NCBI RefSeq assembly: GCF_030272615.1 | Contig: NC_081412.1 | Span: 544,532,370 to 544,596,369 of the forward strand | Length of the DNA: 64,000 bases | DNA from: Cryptomeria japonica | Lineage: Eukaryota > Streptophyta > Pinopsida > Cupressales > Cupressaceae | Direction: 5' to 3' | Part shown: piece by piece, positions 24,761-36,514 of the stretch | How the letters are laid out: the number at the start of each line of letters is the position of its first letter | Numbering within the stretch: position 1 is the first letter of the stretch | Notes under the pieces: model-generated | The model's database searches: none | What the model saw: the letters and a program-made list of their open reading frames with translations, nothing else | What the model was told of the DNA's origin: nothing | Translations under genes and position numbers: made by a program

Positions 24761-25074
24761 CTGTGTGATTGTTCGACCAGCTATTCCAGAAAACAACACC
24801 CATTAGAAAGTATTTGAAAGTGATGAACAAATTTCCATGTTCATCTAACACTCCGGTGATATACAGATCAAATACAACATAAGGTAAAAGAGGCCTATGA
24901 AGATCAAATCATTTAGTTGAAATTCAATAAACGCTCGAATGGACTGATCACCCTTCAGAATTTATTTGATCATGATGATTCCAAAAATGATAAAAGAAAA
25001 CTCACAGTTGACAAGGGTGACTACACTGAAATGCCAATGGGAAATGGGAGAAAGCTCAAGGTTGGATAGGAGGT

Positions 25075-26005
25075 TTCTCCAAAGTACAAAGAAAGGTTGA
25101 ATCACTTTTGTAATGAATACCTTGGTGTGATTGCATGGTCATACATAGAATTGAAAGGTTATAACCCCAACATAATCCAACATAAAATTGAACTTACTAA
25201 TGGAGCCAAGCCAATTTGACAAAAACAAAGGCCCGTTAATCCAAAGATTGAGACTCTCATGGAGAAAAAATTGAATAAGTTAATAGAGTCCAAAAATATT
25301 TAGACCCTTAAGCACAATATGTGGGTCTCAAATTTGGTACCAATCAGGAAGAAGAATGGAGATATCTATCTCTGTGTAGATTTTTGTGACTTGAATCAAG
25401 CCTCCCTGAAAGATCACTACCCCCTACCACAAATGGAACAGTTGTTGCACATTGTGGATGGGTCTGAAATGTTCTCAATGTTAGATGGATTCTCAAGCTA
25501 TAACCAAGTGCTAGTCAAGCCAGAAGATCAACACAAGACCACATTCACCACCAATTGGGGAATGTTTTCCTACCATAGATGTCATTTGGATTGTCAAACA
25601 TGGGTGCGACCTTTCAGAGGCCCATGGATTTGGATTTTATGGAGATAAAAACAATCATCCTTATCTACTTAGATGATTTGACTATGTTCTCAAAACACAA
25701 AGACGATCATTTTGATCATCTTGAGATAGTTTTCCAAAAGTACCTAGAATTTGGTATCTCCTTGAAACCAAAGAAATTTATGGGAAATTTCTGGGACATG
25801 TCGTGTCTAAAAGAGGAGTCGCAATTGATCCCAATCATGTGAAAGCAATAAAAGAGCTCCCTCTTTCTTTCAACAAGAAAGGTGTCCAATCATTCTTGGG
25901 AAAAGTTAATTTTGTTAGTCATTTCATCTCTAATTTTGACAGGATGATAAGGCCTGTCATACTTATGCTAAAAAAAGACATGCATTTTAAGTGGACCCCT
26001 TAAGG
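25075..26005 (+). pseudogene. Gypsy reverse transcriptase (broken)
   Basis: RT motifs in order: an entry segment near 25,080-25,310; WVSNLVPIRKKNGDIYLCVDF (25,319-25,380); LNQASLKDHYPLPQMEQLL (25,396 on); FSMLDGFSSYNQV; then after a frame change MSFGLSNMGATFQR (25,579); the catalytic IYLDDLTMFSKH (25,663 on); and the thumb and connection FLGKVNFVSHFI (25,890 on). The catalytic Asp pair is intact, but the domain spans three frames (changes near 25,580 and 25,795), with TGA at 25,218 and TAG at 25,303. The enzyme would copy element RNA to DNA. Confidence 0.92.
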
Positions 26006-26330
26006 AAAGGAGGTATTCGAGAAGATAAAAGATGCCATTTCATCAGCCCTAGTTCTTTCCAATCTCGACATGTCTAAGGATTTCATAATGTATGCCTTCT
26101 CCAACAATTACAGTATTGTCGTAGTTTTAACCCAGAAGTATTTAGATCAAAAGGGCGCACATCCAATAGCCTTCCATTAAAAAATGCTAAAAGAATATGA
26201 GGCCAAGTACAACTTGTTTGAGAAGCAAGCCCTGGCCATTGTCAAAGGCTTAAAAAATTTCTGACATTTCATTGCCTATAACAAAACTACCATATATGTT
26301 GTCATTCCTCCAGTCTAAGAATATATAATA
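26006..26330 (+). pseudogene. Gypsy RNase H after RT
   Basis: Follows RT directly: KIKDAISSALVLSNLDMSKDFIM, then TQKYLDQKGAHPIAFH, a TAA, KMLKEYEAKYNLFEKQALAIV and FIAYNKTTIYVV. This is the native Gypsy RNase H in its normal place, making the element dual-RNase H together with the domain at 24,320. Stops at about 26,002, 26,180 and 26,264 break it. Confidence 0.82.
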
Positions 26331-26546
26331 GAAGGCGACATTATAGAAAAAAGAACCAACTGGATTACTAAAATCCTAGAGTATGACATTGACGTCAAAC
26401 CTACTAAGGTGATCTGCGAAAAGGGCCTTTGTCAATACATAGCCCAGGAGTTAAGCCCCCAAGAAGCTGAGACCATTGCGGAGGAAGTCATGATGGAAAC
26501 CTTCAAGTTGATGGAAACGTGCTGGATTGCGAACTGAAAAAATTTC

Positions 26547-27590
26547 ATGCTAATTGGAATTTTCGCAGTTCATATTCCCCTTGAAAAGAGGAGGTTCTAT
26601 AGAATGCAAAATAGTAGATACCACTTGGTGGAGGGGGTGATTTTGAAAATAAATTTTGATGGAATTTTACTCCACTATGTGAACAAATATCAAGCCAACA
26701 AGATCTTGCATGAATTCCATGACGAACTTGCAGGGGGTCACTATTCAGCACCAACCACTATCATTACAATTACTAGGAATTCTAGTTTTACGTGGAAGAT
26801 TTAGGAATGCAGCAATGCCGCTTAGATGAATAGTGGTCGAAGAACCCCTCACCCAGTGTGGTCTAGACTTCATAGGAATGATCAATCTGTTGATCTCAGT
26901 CAGACACAAATGGATCCTCACTACCACTAATTACTGCACTAGATGTGTTGAATCTGTACCTCTAAGAAATGCTACAGAAACACAAATCATAGTGTTTCAG
27001 GAAGAGCTAGTATACTAGTATGGCCCGCCAATAACCATAATATCAGATAATGCATGAGCATTTACAGGGTGCTGAGTGACCCAATTCACTCTCAGCCAAG
27101 GTATTTACCTAAAAAAATCTTCAAACTATTACCCACATGGGAATGGCCTAGCTGAGTCCACTAACAAGAACCCGATAAGACTCATCAAAAGAATTAGATC
27201 TAAGTACAAAAGGGAATGGCGCCATCACCTGAAGAGAGAATTATTGGTAGACTGAATCACACCCAAACTGATCCTCAATAATTCTCCGTACAAGACTCAT
27301 CAAAAGAATTTTGAGTCGCTTCAAAACCATCAGGAAACCGTTAAGAGGTGGTTTGATGATAAGAAAAGTTATAACCTGGGATTCAAGGAGCAGGATCTCA
27401 TCTTGAAATACAATGAGAGGGCTACTAGGCTAGGTCAGCATGCTAAATTTGATGGCTTATGTGAGGGAACTTTTTGTACAACCAATTGCAAGAAGTTCAA
27501 TGTATTTGACCTTGAATACATGCAGCGACAATCCCTCGAAATCCTAGTTAACATATTTCACCTCAAACATTTCTATTAAAGAATTTGTAG
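26547..27590 (+). pseudogene. Gypsy integrase (broken)
   Basis: Begins with a zinc-binding region (YHLVEGVILK, ILHEFHDELAGGHYSAPTT, 26,610-26,760). The core follows: LTQCGLDFIGMINL (26,847 on), ILTTTNYCTRCVESVPLRNATE, where the usual first catalytic Asp is Asn, then PPITIISDNA (second Asp kept) and NYYPHGNGLAESTNK (third, Glu kept). The C-terminal part runs to about 27,580. Stops near 26,802, 27,016, 27,055, 27,072 and 27,253. It would join element DNA to the host. Confidence 0.87.
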
Positions 27591-27599
27591 CTCCATGTA

Positions 27600-27850
27600 A
27601 ATAGCGTAATTTTAGGAGTGTAAATTTTGTGTTCCTATATTTATTTAATTATTATCTTCATGCATTACAAAGAGAAAAAATTAAACCATAAGATACATTA
27701 TAAATGAGCAAAAAGAGACATTATATTATATTATAGTATCTTTTTTGTACAATGCATAAGAAAGGCTTGTGGCCTATGAGGTAGCAAAGCAAGGTGGCAA
27801 GTTGTCAAAGCAAAGGTGGTAGGTTGCCAAAGCAAGGTGTGTAGTTCTTT
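27600..27850. other. Spacer between pol and antisense ORF
   Basis: AT-rich. A 20-base direct repeat-like stretch (AGCAAAGGTGG, AGCAAGGTG) occurs at 27,785-27,840. No polypurine tract or LTR start is evident. Confidence 0.4.
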
Positions 27851-27852
27851 TA

Positions 27853-28740
27853 TCAATCATCTTCTTCATCCTCCTCCTCTTCCATGAGGAAATCCGAGTC
27901 GTAGTCATCGTTGTCATCCCCTTCCTCCATCCATTTATAACCAAAGTCATTGTCCAACTCTTGGAATATTGTGACGTGCACCAGGCATGGAGGGATGTGT
28001 GGCATTAGAGTCCTCGGGAAGATGTAGTCCCATAAATCAGTATACCAAGTTGTTCTAGCCGGAACAGGCTCTATCATATGAGCTCAAAGGAGGAATTGAG
28101 CAGCACATTCTGCTCGAAAGTGGTGGGCAGACAATGTCATCATCCTCAAACCACTGATTAGCAGATGCCATTCCACATATTCTTTAGATGCTATGAAGTG
28201 TTGTAGGTCTAAAGCCAAAGGCAGACCCTAGAAGGGAACAACATATTGCACTACTTCTTCAAGAATGCTCAGATACTCAAATGGGAAGAGTGTCCAAGTT
28301 AGCTCCACTTCTAGAAATTCATTCATCCCAATGTCGGTACCGATCCATATCATTGATAAAATCCTCACCAAGAACCCATTTTATGGATGCAATAATCAAA
28401 GGGCTTCTTTGTCGTGTCATGCTCTGCAATCGTTGGTTAGAAATGTTTCCTAGGAAAGCGACTTGTGCCTTGCTATTAGTGAGCATAATAGGAGTATCCA
28501 TGCCTCTAGAAACTCCATTGTTAAGCCAGCTACTATGCAAAAAGATGTCTGAAAAGATATATTTATATCTGATTTCCAATCTTGAATAATAAATGAAAAT
28601 TAAGAGCCACCACCCTCGGTCTTTGATGTGGTTGTCCTTTCTCATAGCTCATGCAAGTGAATGTTGTTAAGCTTAAGGATTGCATATATCTTGCTCAGAG
28701 CCTTGAGAAGAGAAGCAACGTACTCAAATGCCATGCATAT
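27853..28740 (-). pseudogene. Antisense ORF downstream of Gypsy pol, acidic C-terminus
   Basis: On the minus strand coherent protein reads from about 28,740 (AFEYVASLLKALSKIYAIL) through 28,645-28,320 (LEIRYKYIFSDIFLHSSW, QRLQSMTRQRSPLIIASIKW) and 28,300-28,080 (EFLEVELTWTLFPFEYLSI, ISGLRMMTLSAHHFRAEC). It ends in 28,077-27,853 with MPHIPPCLVHVTIFQELDN and the acidic tail MEEEEDEEDD. Three or four stops break it. Some Tat-clade Gypsy elements carry an antisense ORF between pol and the 3' LTR, and I place this frame in that class by position. No function is known to me; the acidic tail and lack of obvious enzyme motifs give no clue. Confidence 0.55.
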
Positions 28741-28744
28741 CCTA

Positions 28745-29035
28745 AAGTATGTTTTTCCTAAACCTAATACAGTGGAGGACCGTTTTAGCTTGTGTTAGCC
28801 TTGCTAGTCATGAATGTTTTCCTTAATGATGAGATTTGTCTTGGAAAGCAAATCATCTCAAGTAGCTTAAAATGATAGCGTATTAAGTGAATATCCTTTT
28901 AAAAGTGCAATGCCAGCGCCTCTTCATGTTTCAGCATTAATGTCACATGGAAAATGAGGTGGCATACATGCAGACCAATACCTATAATAAACACACTTTT
29001 TTGCATGCAAATCTAGGCATGTGATGCATTTAAAG
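28745..29035. promoter_or_regulatory. Divergent intergenic region between antisense and sense ORFs
   Basis: About 300 bases separate the starts of a minus-strand and a plus-strand frame, so this would hold both promoters if either was transcribed separately. I see no clear TATA box. Confidence 0.3.
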
Positions 29036-29054
29036 ATGGAAGCCTCAAAAGTGC

Positions 29055-31305
29055 ATGGAAGATATTCATTCTGCATTTCGAGTGCCAAAGTCCTCAAGAA
29101 GTGTCAAGAAGCTTGTTTATAGAGAAATGCATATTACAGCAAGAGCCCCTAGCCCATCTCAGGGCAAGATGTTGTTTGATGTGTACAAGGAGATCTCATA
29201 TGCGTCTCACACTATGCCTCCAAAGCCAGACTACTTGAAACTAAGCCTAGGTTGAAGACGAACACTTGTGACCCCATGGCGGTAATTGATACATTTGAAG
29301 AAGTCATTGTGCCTAATCTGCACAAACAGTTGAAGGGCCTCATGGAGTCTGCATGTGCGAGAATGTTGAACCATAGGAATGAGTCGTTGTCTACAACATT
29401 TAAATTATGGAAAAACAATGTTCCCCAATTATTGGTGCCCATGGTTCTACATTGCTCAGGATTTGTTGTTGCATGCATGAGAAGATTCATGCATGATCCT
29501 TCTTCAATAAAGAGGTCTTCTTTGAGGGTTATCATAACCCCAAATGCTATTCAGGACATGTTGTGTTTCCCCAAAATTGATATTACAGAGATTTTTGACA
29601 AGGATGTCATGGAAGACTACTGGTATACCAGGCAAGATATCATCCTCTTCTATCAAGCCACATTAAATTAAAGCTCATTGATTGAACCTCCCAATCTCCC
29701 AATGCCCTATAGCGACCTAAAGATAGATGACCTTAAACACATTGCCTCAACAATTGCGTTCCTATGCGGTCATGACAGTGACTAGGAGATCTCACCTCCC
29801 ATGATGGGGTTTCTTTTTAAATGTTAGAAACAGAGAGAGACATTATATTTTGACTTCCCTATGTTGATAGCCAAAGAGATGACAAGGCAGTTGGTCAAGT
29901 TTGAGCAGCCGCGATGGTTCATACACCAAAATTACCCTTTCTTTAGTTAGTAATGTGATTGGCTACCGATGATGAGAAAGGAAACAAGATGTTGATGTTT
30001 GCTTGGACACTCGTCTTGTCAGCCACCTATGATTCATATTATCTTTCAGATTGTTTCCTAGCCCCCGCCTTTTAGAATTTTGGTATTATTCCTCAAGAGC
30101 CTCTTACCTGATTTTCCTAGATTCAAGTGAATTGGATGAGTAACGAACGTCCCCGCTATGATTGGTTCTTGGGGAGAGATTTTTCTTTCATCTGTATACC
30201 TGGTTTTTTTGAGGAACAATGCCGCCTTCCTACGTATGTCACTAAAAGGACCTTGGCTCTTGAAATATTCAGGCAGTTGGTGGAAGTTGAGAAGGCTATA
30301 GGGTCAGGGAAACATGATACACCTATAACTGAAGACCACAAGGCAATTGGCCCCATCTTCCTCGAATGGAAGAGTATCATTGAGATGGTCTTTACCTCCA
30401 AGCTGGTGCAACTCGGCTTGGTAGTAATTGATGATGTATAGAGTTATGACATAGATGGGTGCTTGTCCAACAAAAATAGAAGGAATGCCATCAAGATTGT
30501 GCCATAGAACTCCTGGGAAGGCCGCACCAATCCACCAATGAATAAACTAAGCCTCTATATTTATCCTAGTAATTTTCCTGAGATTGTGTGACCCCCATGG
30601 TTGAGTTTCTACACTCCCCTGTAGAGGCACAACCCACATAATCCTATTCCTTAGAATATGTTGCAAACCATGAAAGAAGACTTTTGCTCTAGAAAGAAGA
30701 GAAAGCATCTCTAGATCTACTGTCAAGAAACTCAACAAGTTAGGGCTAATGTGGGTAACGCTCCTTTGGACATGTATTTCAAAGAGACATGGAAAAAGAA
30801 TGATAATGATGAGAAGGAGCTGAGTGATGAGTCCCCATGTGAAAACTCATCCCCCGAGGAGGCTCAATAATAAGAGGTGAAGATTATAAATGCTGAAGAG
30901 CAAGATGTTGAGACTAACATTTTAGTTGCTTTCACCAACCCAACTCGGAGACTGCATTCCCAATCTTAAAAAAGACCAATCGAGAAGCATATCTCGTACC
31001 CCCCATCCAAAAAGAAATAAACTATGGGTTCTACAAAGAAGGGTTTATCTTCTTGAGTTATTGTAGCTCCTTCAACCTCTCAATAGGTGGCAACTTTTAC
31101 GGTTTAGGTATGCCTTCCTCCTACCCTCCTCTCTTCTTAGTCTCTAGTTTCCTCGGCATCCCAAGTTGCACGCATGTCTACCCAGGTCCCTACTGCTCTT
31201 ATAATAGCACCCATTGGATCATCGGTTAAGCCTCAGGTTGTGTTCATGAACACCCCTTTGCAGTAGGCTATATTGTTGCATGTTGCTTCCTCATTCCTTG
31301 CCCCT
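29055..31305 (+). pseudogene. Sense accessory ORF of Gypsy-like element, left half
   Basis: A long decayed frame following pol and the antisense ORF. Segments: 29,055-29,250 (REMHITARAPSPSQGKMLF); 29,252-29,671 (FEEVIVPNLHKQLKGLMES, IITPNAIQDMLCFPKIDIT); 29,690-29,960; 30,127-30,441 (RYDWFLGRDFSFICIPGFF, LALEIFRQLVEVEKAIG); then a Ser/Thr/Pro-rich linker to 31,302. Several stops (for example 29,669, 29,783, 30,439). The layout, a folded domain then a low-complexity linker then a coiled coil, resembles plant retroelement accessory proteins, loosely like plant-mobile-domain proteins. The family is not established. It is cut by a CACTA element at 31,306 and resumes at 40,710. Confidence 0.6.
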
Positions 31306-31549
31306 CACTAATACATTTGGCCTAAAATTCTAACAGAGGTTTCTGATGGAGAAGGTATATTGTGAAAAAATTTGATTTTTTTTTTTAAATTGCCTAAATT
31401 CGTCAGAATTAGGATGATAATTCAATATATGTTTTTGACAAAGAAGAAATTGGCAACAACATTTGTGTTTTTTACAAAAAGTGCCCGCGTTCGTCGAAAT
31501 TTCAACGACAGCGGGCATTACTTTAAAAAAAAAAAAGACCAAGACATAT

Positions 31550-33535
31550 GAAATCATTTTGTGGCCTCTTCACATTCTCATGTTGCTGCCCCAGCAGTGT
31601 ATTCTTGCCTGCAGTTCCACCTCTGTCAAACCCCAGCAACTGTATCGAGGTTGTATTTGTGTAATGCCATGACTGGTTTTTTCTGGGAGGATGGAGCCAT
31701 AACCTTTCTCGAGTGAGTCGATCAATCCAATGAAGCTGGCTACCTCACATCCCAAAGTGAGTTTTATATCTCAAACTACTGTTGGAGGATCTGCATACAG
31801 AGTGTACAGAGTGAGCTAAACATAATGTAGTATTGCCGGTCTTGCTTGCTTGTATAGAAGAATTAGGTTATTACTATGGATATTTGTTTCTTTCTGGAGG
31901 ACAATGAAGCTATGAATTTCTTGTGATAGAGGACCGACGGAAGCAATGAATGTCTTACGATAGAGGCAGATCAATCCATGTCGAGTGTTCTTCGCCACTA
32001 TAGTTGAGGGCTTCCCAATTCTCGCTAACTCTAGTCGGGCTTGATTTACAACTATCTCCTCCCACACAAACACTCAGAGAGTATTTTTTTAGGGAACGGG
32101 GCATAGTAGTTTCCTCCCCACCAGCACTAGTTTATAAATCCTTAGGGAACTATTTCCTCCACCAACTCTCTTCCTCCGACCTACCCTGCATGAGGGCCCA
32201 CCCAAGTATGAATTGGAGTTGCAGGATCACAGGCATGGGCCATTATAAAGGCAACAAAGGTGGTGACACTAGCAGGAGTAGATTGTATTGCACTTCCACA
32301 CCCGCTTACGAAGAGATACAAGCAAAACCTTGGCATTACTAATGCATATGTTGCAGCTCTCAACAAGTTTGGTCATGACCTTGAGAATATAGTAAAGCAG
32401 GTATAGTTATTTGTTAGTTTTGCGATTTCAGTTTACTTGTATCAGAAAAGCATATTATAGTTCCTCATTTCTTATTCTAGTACTTGATCACACTTATGGT
32501 GTATATTTACTATGTGTTCTCCATATTAATGGTCCCCTCTTAAGTAGACAACACAAGGAAACATGTAATGATAGTTTATCAATATAAAGAAATTATTCAA
32601 TTGTACCCAAGTTCTTAGGAAATGCAATGTACTTGTTATATGTGAATCACTTCAAGTGCATTGCTAGGGAAGGACAAGAAGACCATCAGTTAAACCTAGC
32701 ATGTCATAATGCAATTTACAGATTGTGGCCTCTTCATGAGTAGCTCACTTTATGCTTTCACATTCCATTTCCAATCACATAAGGCACATAATGGCATCAC
32801 TTGCATCTTGAAGCCTTGAGCAAGAGTGGAGCTTAGGCTTGACATGCAATGGTTTTTTATATCACATCCCTCTCTTCGTCTCTTAAGCCATGGCTCCATT
32901 GGGTTTGTCATAACAATTTCAGCACCATCCATGATTAGTCCATCATCTTTCATGATTAACAGTAGTGAACTTATCCAATGTCACATAACACCATGCAATG
33001 AAACTTAAGACATAACTCATTATTCTTCTATATGAGATTTTTTAACCAAGATTAATCATATTTCAGCTTGTGTGATAGGTTTTGGCATGGGAATCAACTA
33101 ATAGACAACATAGATATTTATCATCAACCTCCTTTTTTTTCACCAAAGGGATAAAAAATTATTGAACACAATGAGAATTATAGAGCAAGAAGGGCCAGCA
33201 GCTCAACAAAGAACATCAAAGTAGTGCACTTCCCTATCTTCAGCAACTAACTACTCTTGCATGTGAGACTACTCCGAAGATAATTGTCCCCTATCCACAT
33301 GAATATTCCATCGTATTCATACTATTAGTATTTGAATAATTTAGTACAATTATGGTGCACACATTTGAGCAACTCATGCCTATCTAATCTCCATTTGCAT
33401 AACCTAAGAAGGTAGATACAACTAAATAATCTTGAAAGAATTACATAAGAAGGGCACTATTAGAAAAGAACTTATGTACCATGCTAGTTTATGTAGCTAC
33501 TACTAATTATTGCATATAAATAGACGCATGTGTTA
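31550..33535. other. CACTA interior, no gene seen
   Basis: No recognisable coding sequence. Frames at 31,463-32,342 (plus) and 31,816-32,366 (minus) show no domain. Confidence 0.5.
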
Positions 33536-33539
33536 GAAA

Positions 33540-33860
33540 GTGTTGAAATAGTAGCTAGCTCAGATACCTATCTATTTCATTTTAATGTTGTCAATGACAA
33601 TTAAAATACACATGTATTATTTATTATGTAAATCAAACTTAGGGCTGGGCCCAAATACATGTAACTTGTAATTATGTCTTGCTTGGGCAAGACCTATATA
33701 TAATGTAACTTGTGGATAGGACAAGCCCTATAAATATAACTTGTAATTTGGTCTAACCCTAATTGGGTGATGTAACTTGTGGTCCTATATTGAATGTAAA
33801 TTGTAGATAGGGTAGGTCCAATATGTATATTGAATGTTCCTTCATTTGATGATCATTCTT
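33540..33860 (+). promoter_or_regulatory. LTR-like promoter fragment with repeated GTAACTTGT motifs
   Basis: Starts TGTTGAAATAG, has TATA-like boxes CTATATATAATG (about 33,690) and CTATAAATAT (33,730), and repeats TGTAACTTGT or close variants at least four times between 33,658 and 33,800. The style is that of an LTR U3-R region. Ends and duplication were not found. Confidence 0.35.
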
Positions 33861-33947
33861 AAATTTGTATATATTCAACCATACTTGCAAAGTTCAACAA
33901 TGATTAACTATCGACAATCATCAGTTGTAAATCTCATAGCACAAAAT

Positions 33948-34130
33948 ATCGATTGGTATCGGTTTACATTAAAACCAATGCACTCCAACTAATATCGGTT
34001 AACATATTAACTATGAACACCGATTGTTATCGGGCTAACCAATGCACTCCGATTAATATCAATTAATATATTAACTGTGAACATTGATTGTTATCGGGCT
34101 TAACTACTATATACCGATTAGTATTGGTTG
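33948..34130. repeat. About 66-bp tandem repeat, three copies
   Basis: The units begin ATCGATTGGTATCGG, ACCGATTGTTATCGGGCT and ATTGATTGTTATCGGGCT. The first two units also share CCAATGCACTCC and TATTAACT.TGAAC. The third copy is partial. Confidence 0.8.
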
Positions 34131-34209
34131 TCTTGCATATGATAAACATGTCAATTAAGTATCAGGGGGTTTGTTAAGTGATATACATCAATTTAGATTT
34201 CTATCCTCC

Positions 34210-35465
34210 TCCTTTGTTGACATCCCCTCACCCATTGTCTAATATATCTATGACTTTTCCAACAACTTTTAATATCACAACAAGAGATAATTTTGTATGA
34301 GTTTCTTAAAGCCAACTTTATTACTCTCCCCTTGAAAAATTGAAGAAAAAACCAATAACAAAATTAGGACAATCCTTTTTTCAAGCATCATTAACTATTC
34401 CACTAATGAATGTCATGATTTGGAGATTAAAATTCAACAACTTATTGTAGTTCTAGTAACATTTAAATAATAGATGACAATGAGTTATACACTCATCATA
34501 TCCCTTCTAAATGACATTTATAACCTATTATGTTTTTATCTTTCTATATGACATTGGTAGCTTAATTACCTATTAGGGGCTCATTGTCATTCATGGTACT
34601 ACAATTTCATGTGCAATCATACTTGGGAGACAATGTAATAGCCTAGTTCTTCTTGTCTCTACATTGTGGAGCAAGAATAATAGTTGTCAATTGTTCCTCT
34701 TTTTTAAGGATCCACTTTACCTTTGTTGATTTTTATCTTTTATAACTTGATATCCTTTCTTGCATAGAATTGTCATGAATCCAAATTCTTTCCTTGCTTG
34801 GACATGTGTGTTCCTTGATTAGGACCTCTTTCATTATTTTCTAGGCAAATAAACAAAGACATTGACCTCTCCTCTCTACTTATACACAAAATGGCTAATT
34901 GAAACCACTTCATATACACAAAATGTCTCCTTGCACTGATCGAGCCTCAAAAATGTGACACCCTTGTTCAACTTAAAATGATACTCTACAACATGATGCA
35001 TATCATTCATGAGGTCAAGGTGGTTGCTTTCATGCTCAATAAAAATATGATCAAAACTTTTTGTAGTTTTACCACCATCATAATATCATTTTGCTATTGT
35101 TAACATCATACATCCTCATGCTACGCTCGTAATTCATCGGGCTCTTCAATTTATTCACTCTTTATATGTTAGCGACTACCTTTAACTTATGAACTTTCAA
35201 ATAAACCATCATAATGACCCCTTCACTATCTTGTGTTGAATGAACATCCTTCAATTGGACTGCATTGTATAAGAATTTGGTGTGGATCTTTCATTCTTTC
35301 CTTGATTTGCCATTTTTCATTGTTCCACCCTACAATTTTGTATTTGAGGTATGTAAAATAGTTTCTCTATAGAATATTTTTTATCTCTCTGCATTCTTTT
35401 GGTTGCCTTCATTTAAACTATGTAATGTTTCCATAATATCTCTTTTACAACTATCTCTTCCTTTC
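34210..35465. other. CACTA interior spacer, no gene seen
   Basis: AT-rich, no recognisable frame or RNA gene. Confidence 0.5.
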
Positions 35466-35466
35466 T

Positions 35467-36510
35467 TTTGCAATTAAGAGATCACTTGAATTGTAGGCAG
35501 ACCCCTTCAAATGATAGGGTAGGCTTCCTTTTATACCTAATATATGTCTTGAAAGCATTTTATCCTGATGGCATTAAATTAATGTACTTTCTCTTCTATC
35601 TAGTATTGGTGGAGCAGAGGTTGCATTGCATCGACCCAGGATACATATTTCCGCAGATACAACACAAGTTAAATGTGTCCCAAGTTGATGCAAAGCAACC
35701 TCTTCTCCAGAGATCACCAGAAAATAGAGAAAGAATTTTAATTTAATGCCATCAAGATAAAAGGATTTCAAGATAGATAAATGGTACGCAACTATATCTA
35801 TTTGAAATGCATTACCCAAACAATGCAATTGATTAGATGCCTTTGAAAAGAAAGTGGTATGATGAAATCTTTGGGCATAAAATAGATCAAATGCACTCCA
35901 TAGTACCATTGCACAATAGTTTGGTCGATGATATTTTTAAAATAGTAAAGGAAGGTGTATGAAACAATCAAATTCTTATCATTATAAACAATGAATATTT
36001 TAAGATCCCTTTATGATGTGTAAGTTGAGAATATTTTATGAAAGGTCCCTAAATGAATATACTTTAAACTGATTTTAGAAATGACTATTGGATGTAAAAA
36101 AAATGAATGCTTTTTGGATTAGGATGGTACATAGAATCTACTATCAAAAGGTTGTCAAAAATTATTGGGACTAGGAGGTGTGAAATGGCCTACTCTTATG
36201 CTTTTCATGCCATCAAAATTTGAGTTTGATTGTCATCATTTACTTTGCCAAATTCTTCACATGTAACTTTTGAATCAATTTCATAGACACAAAATGACAA
36301 AAAATAGGTTTGTTGATGGGGGATTTCCTAGGTAAAACCTTAGGTTGTGAATTAACCTTGAAGTATATTATTTTCCTTTTGAGGGAAAGGATAGATCTAA
36401 TCTAAACATACTCAAAATTTAACATGATACCTTGATGAATCTTTCTTGAATCCTCACACAAGGTTTTAGGATGTCATGCAGACTATTGATCATGAATGTT
36501 GTGCTTTAAC
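35467..36510. repeat. 0.8-kb repeat family, copy A
   Basis: Shares with 38,010-38,728 the opening AAGAGATCACTTGAATTGTAGG, the 227-bp palindrome, the segment AATTTGAGTTTGATTGTCATC (about 36,218) and the closing GACTATTGATCATGAATGTTG (about 36,480). It differs by about 440 extra bases at 35,775-36,215. Confidence 0.88.
35547..35773. repeat. 227-bp near-perfect palindrome (foldback), copy 1
   Basis: The left arm TCTTGAAAGCATTTTATC.. is mirrored by the right arm ending ..GATAAAAGGATTTCAAGA. Both strands therefore encode similar peptides (YPDGIKLM and YLDGIKLK). The arms are about 100-110 bases with a short centre near 35,655. This could be a MITE or a hairpin RNA source. Confidence 0.88.
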
Positions 36511-36514
36511 TTGT

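Noticed and set aside
35468-35909. Protein-coding genes on both strands with similar peptides
   Set aside because: The similarity of the two peptides is explained by the 227-bp palindrome.
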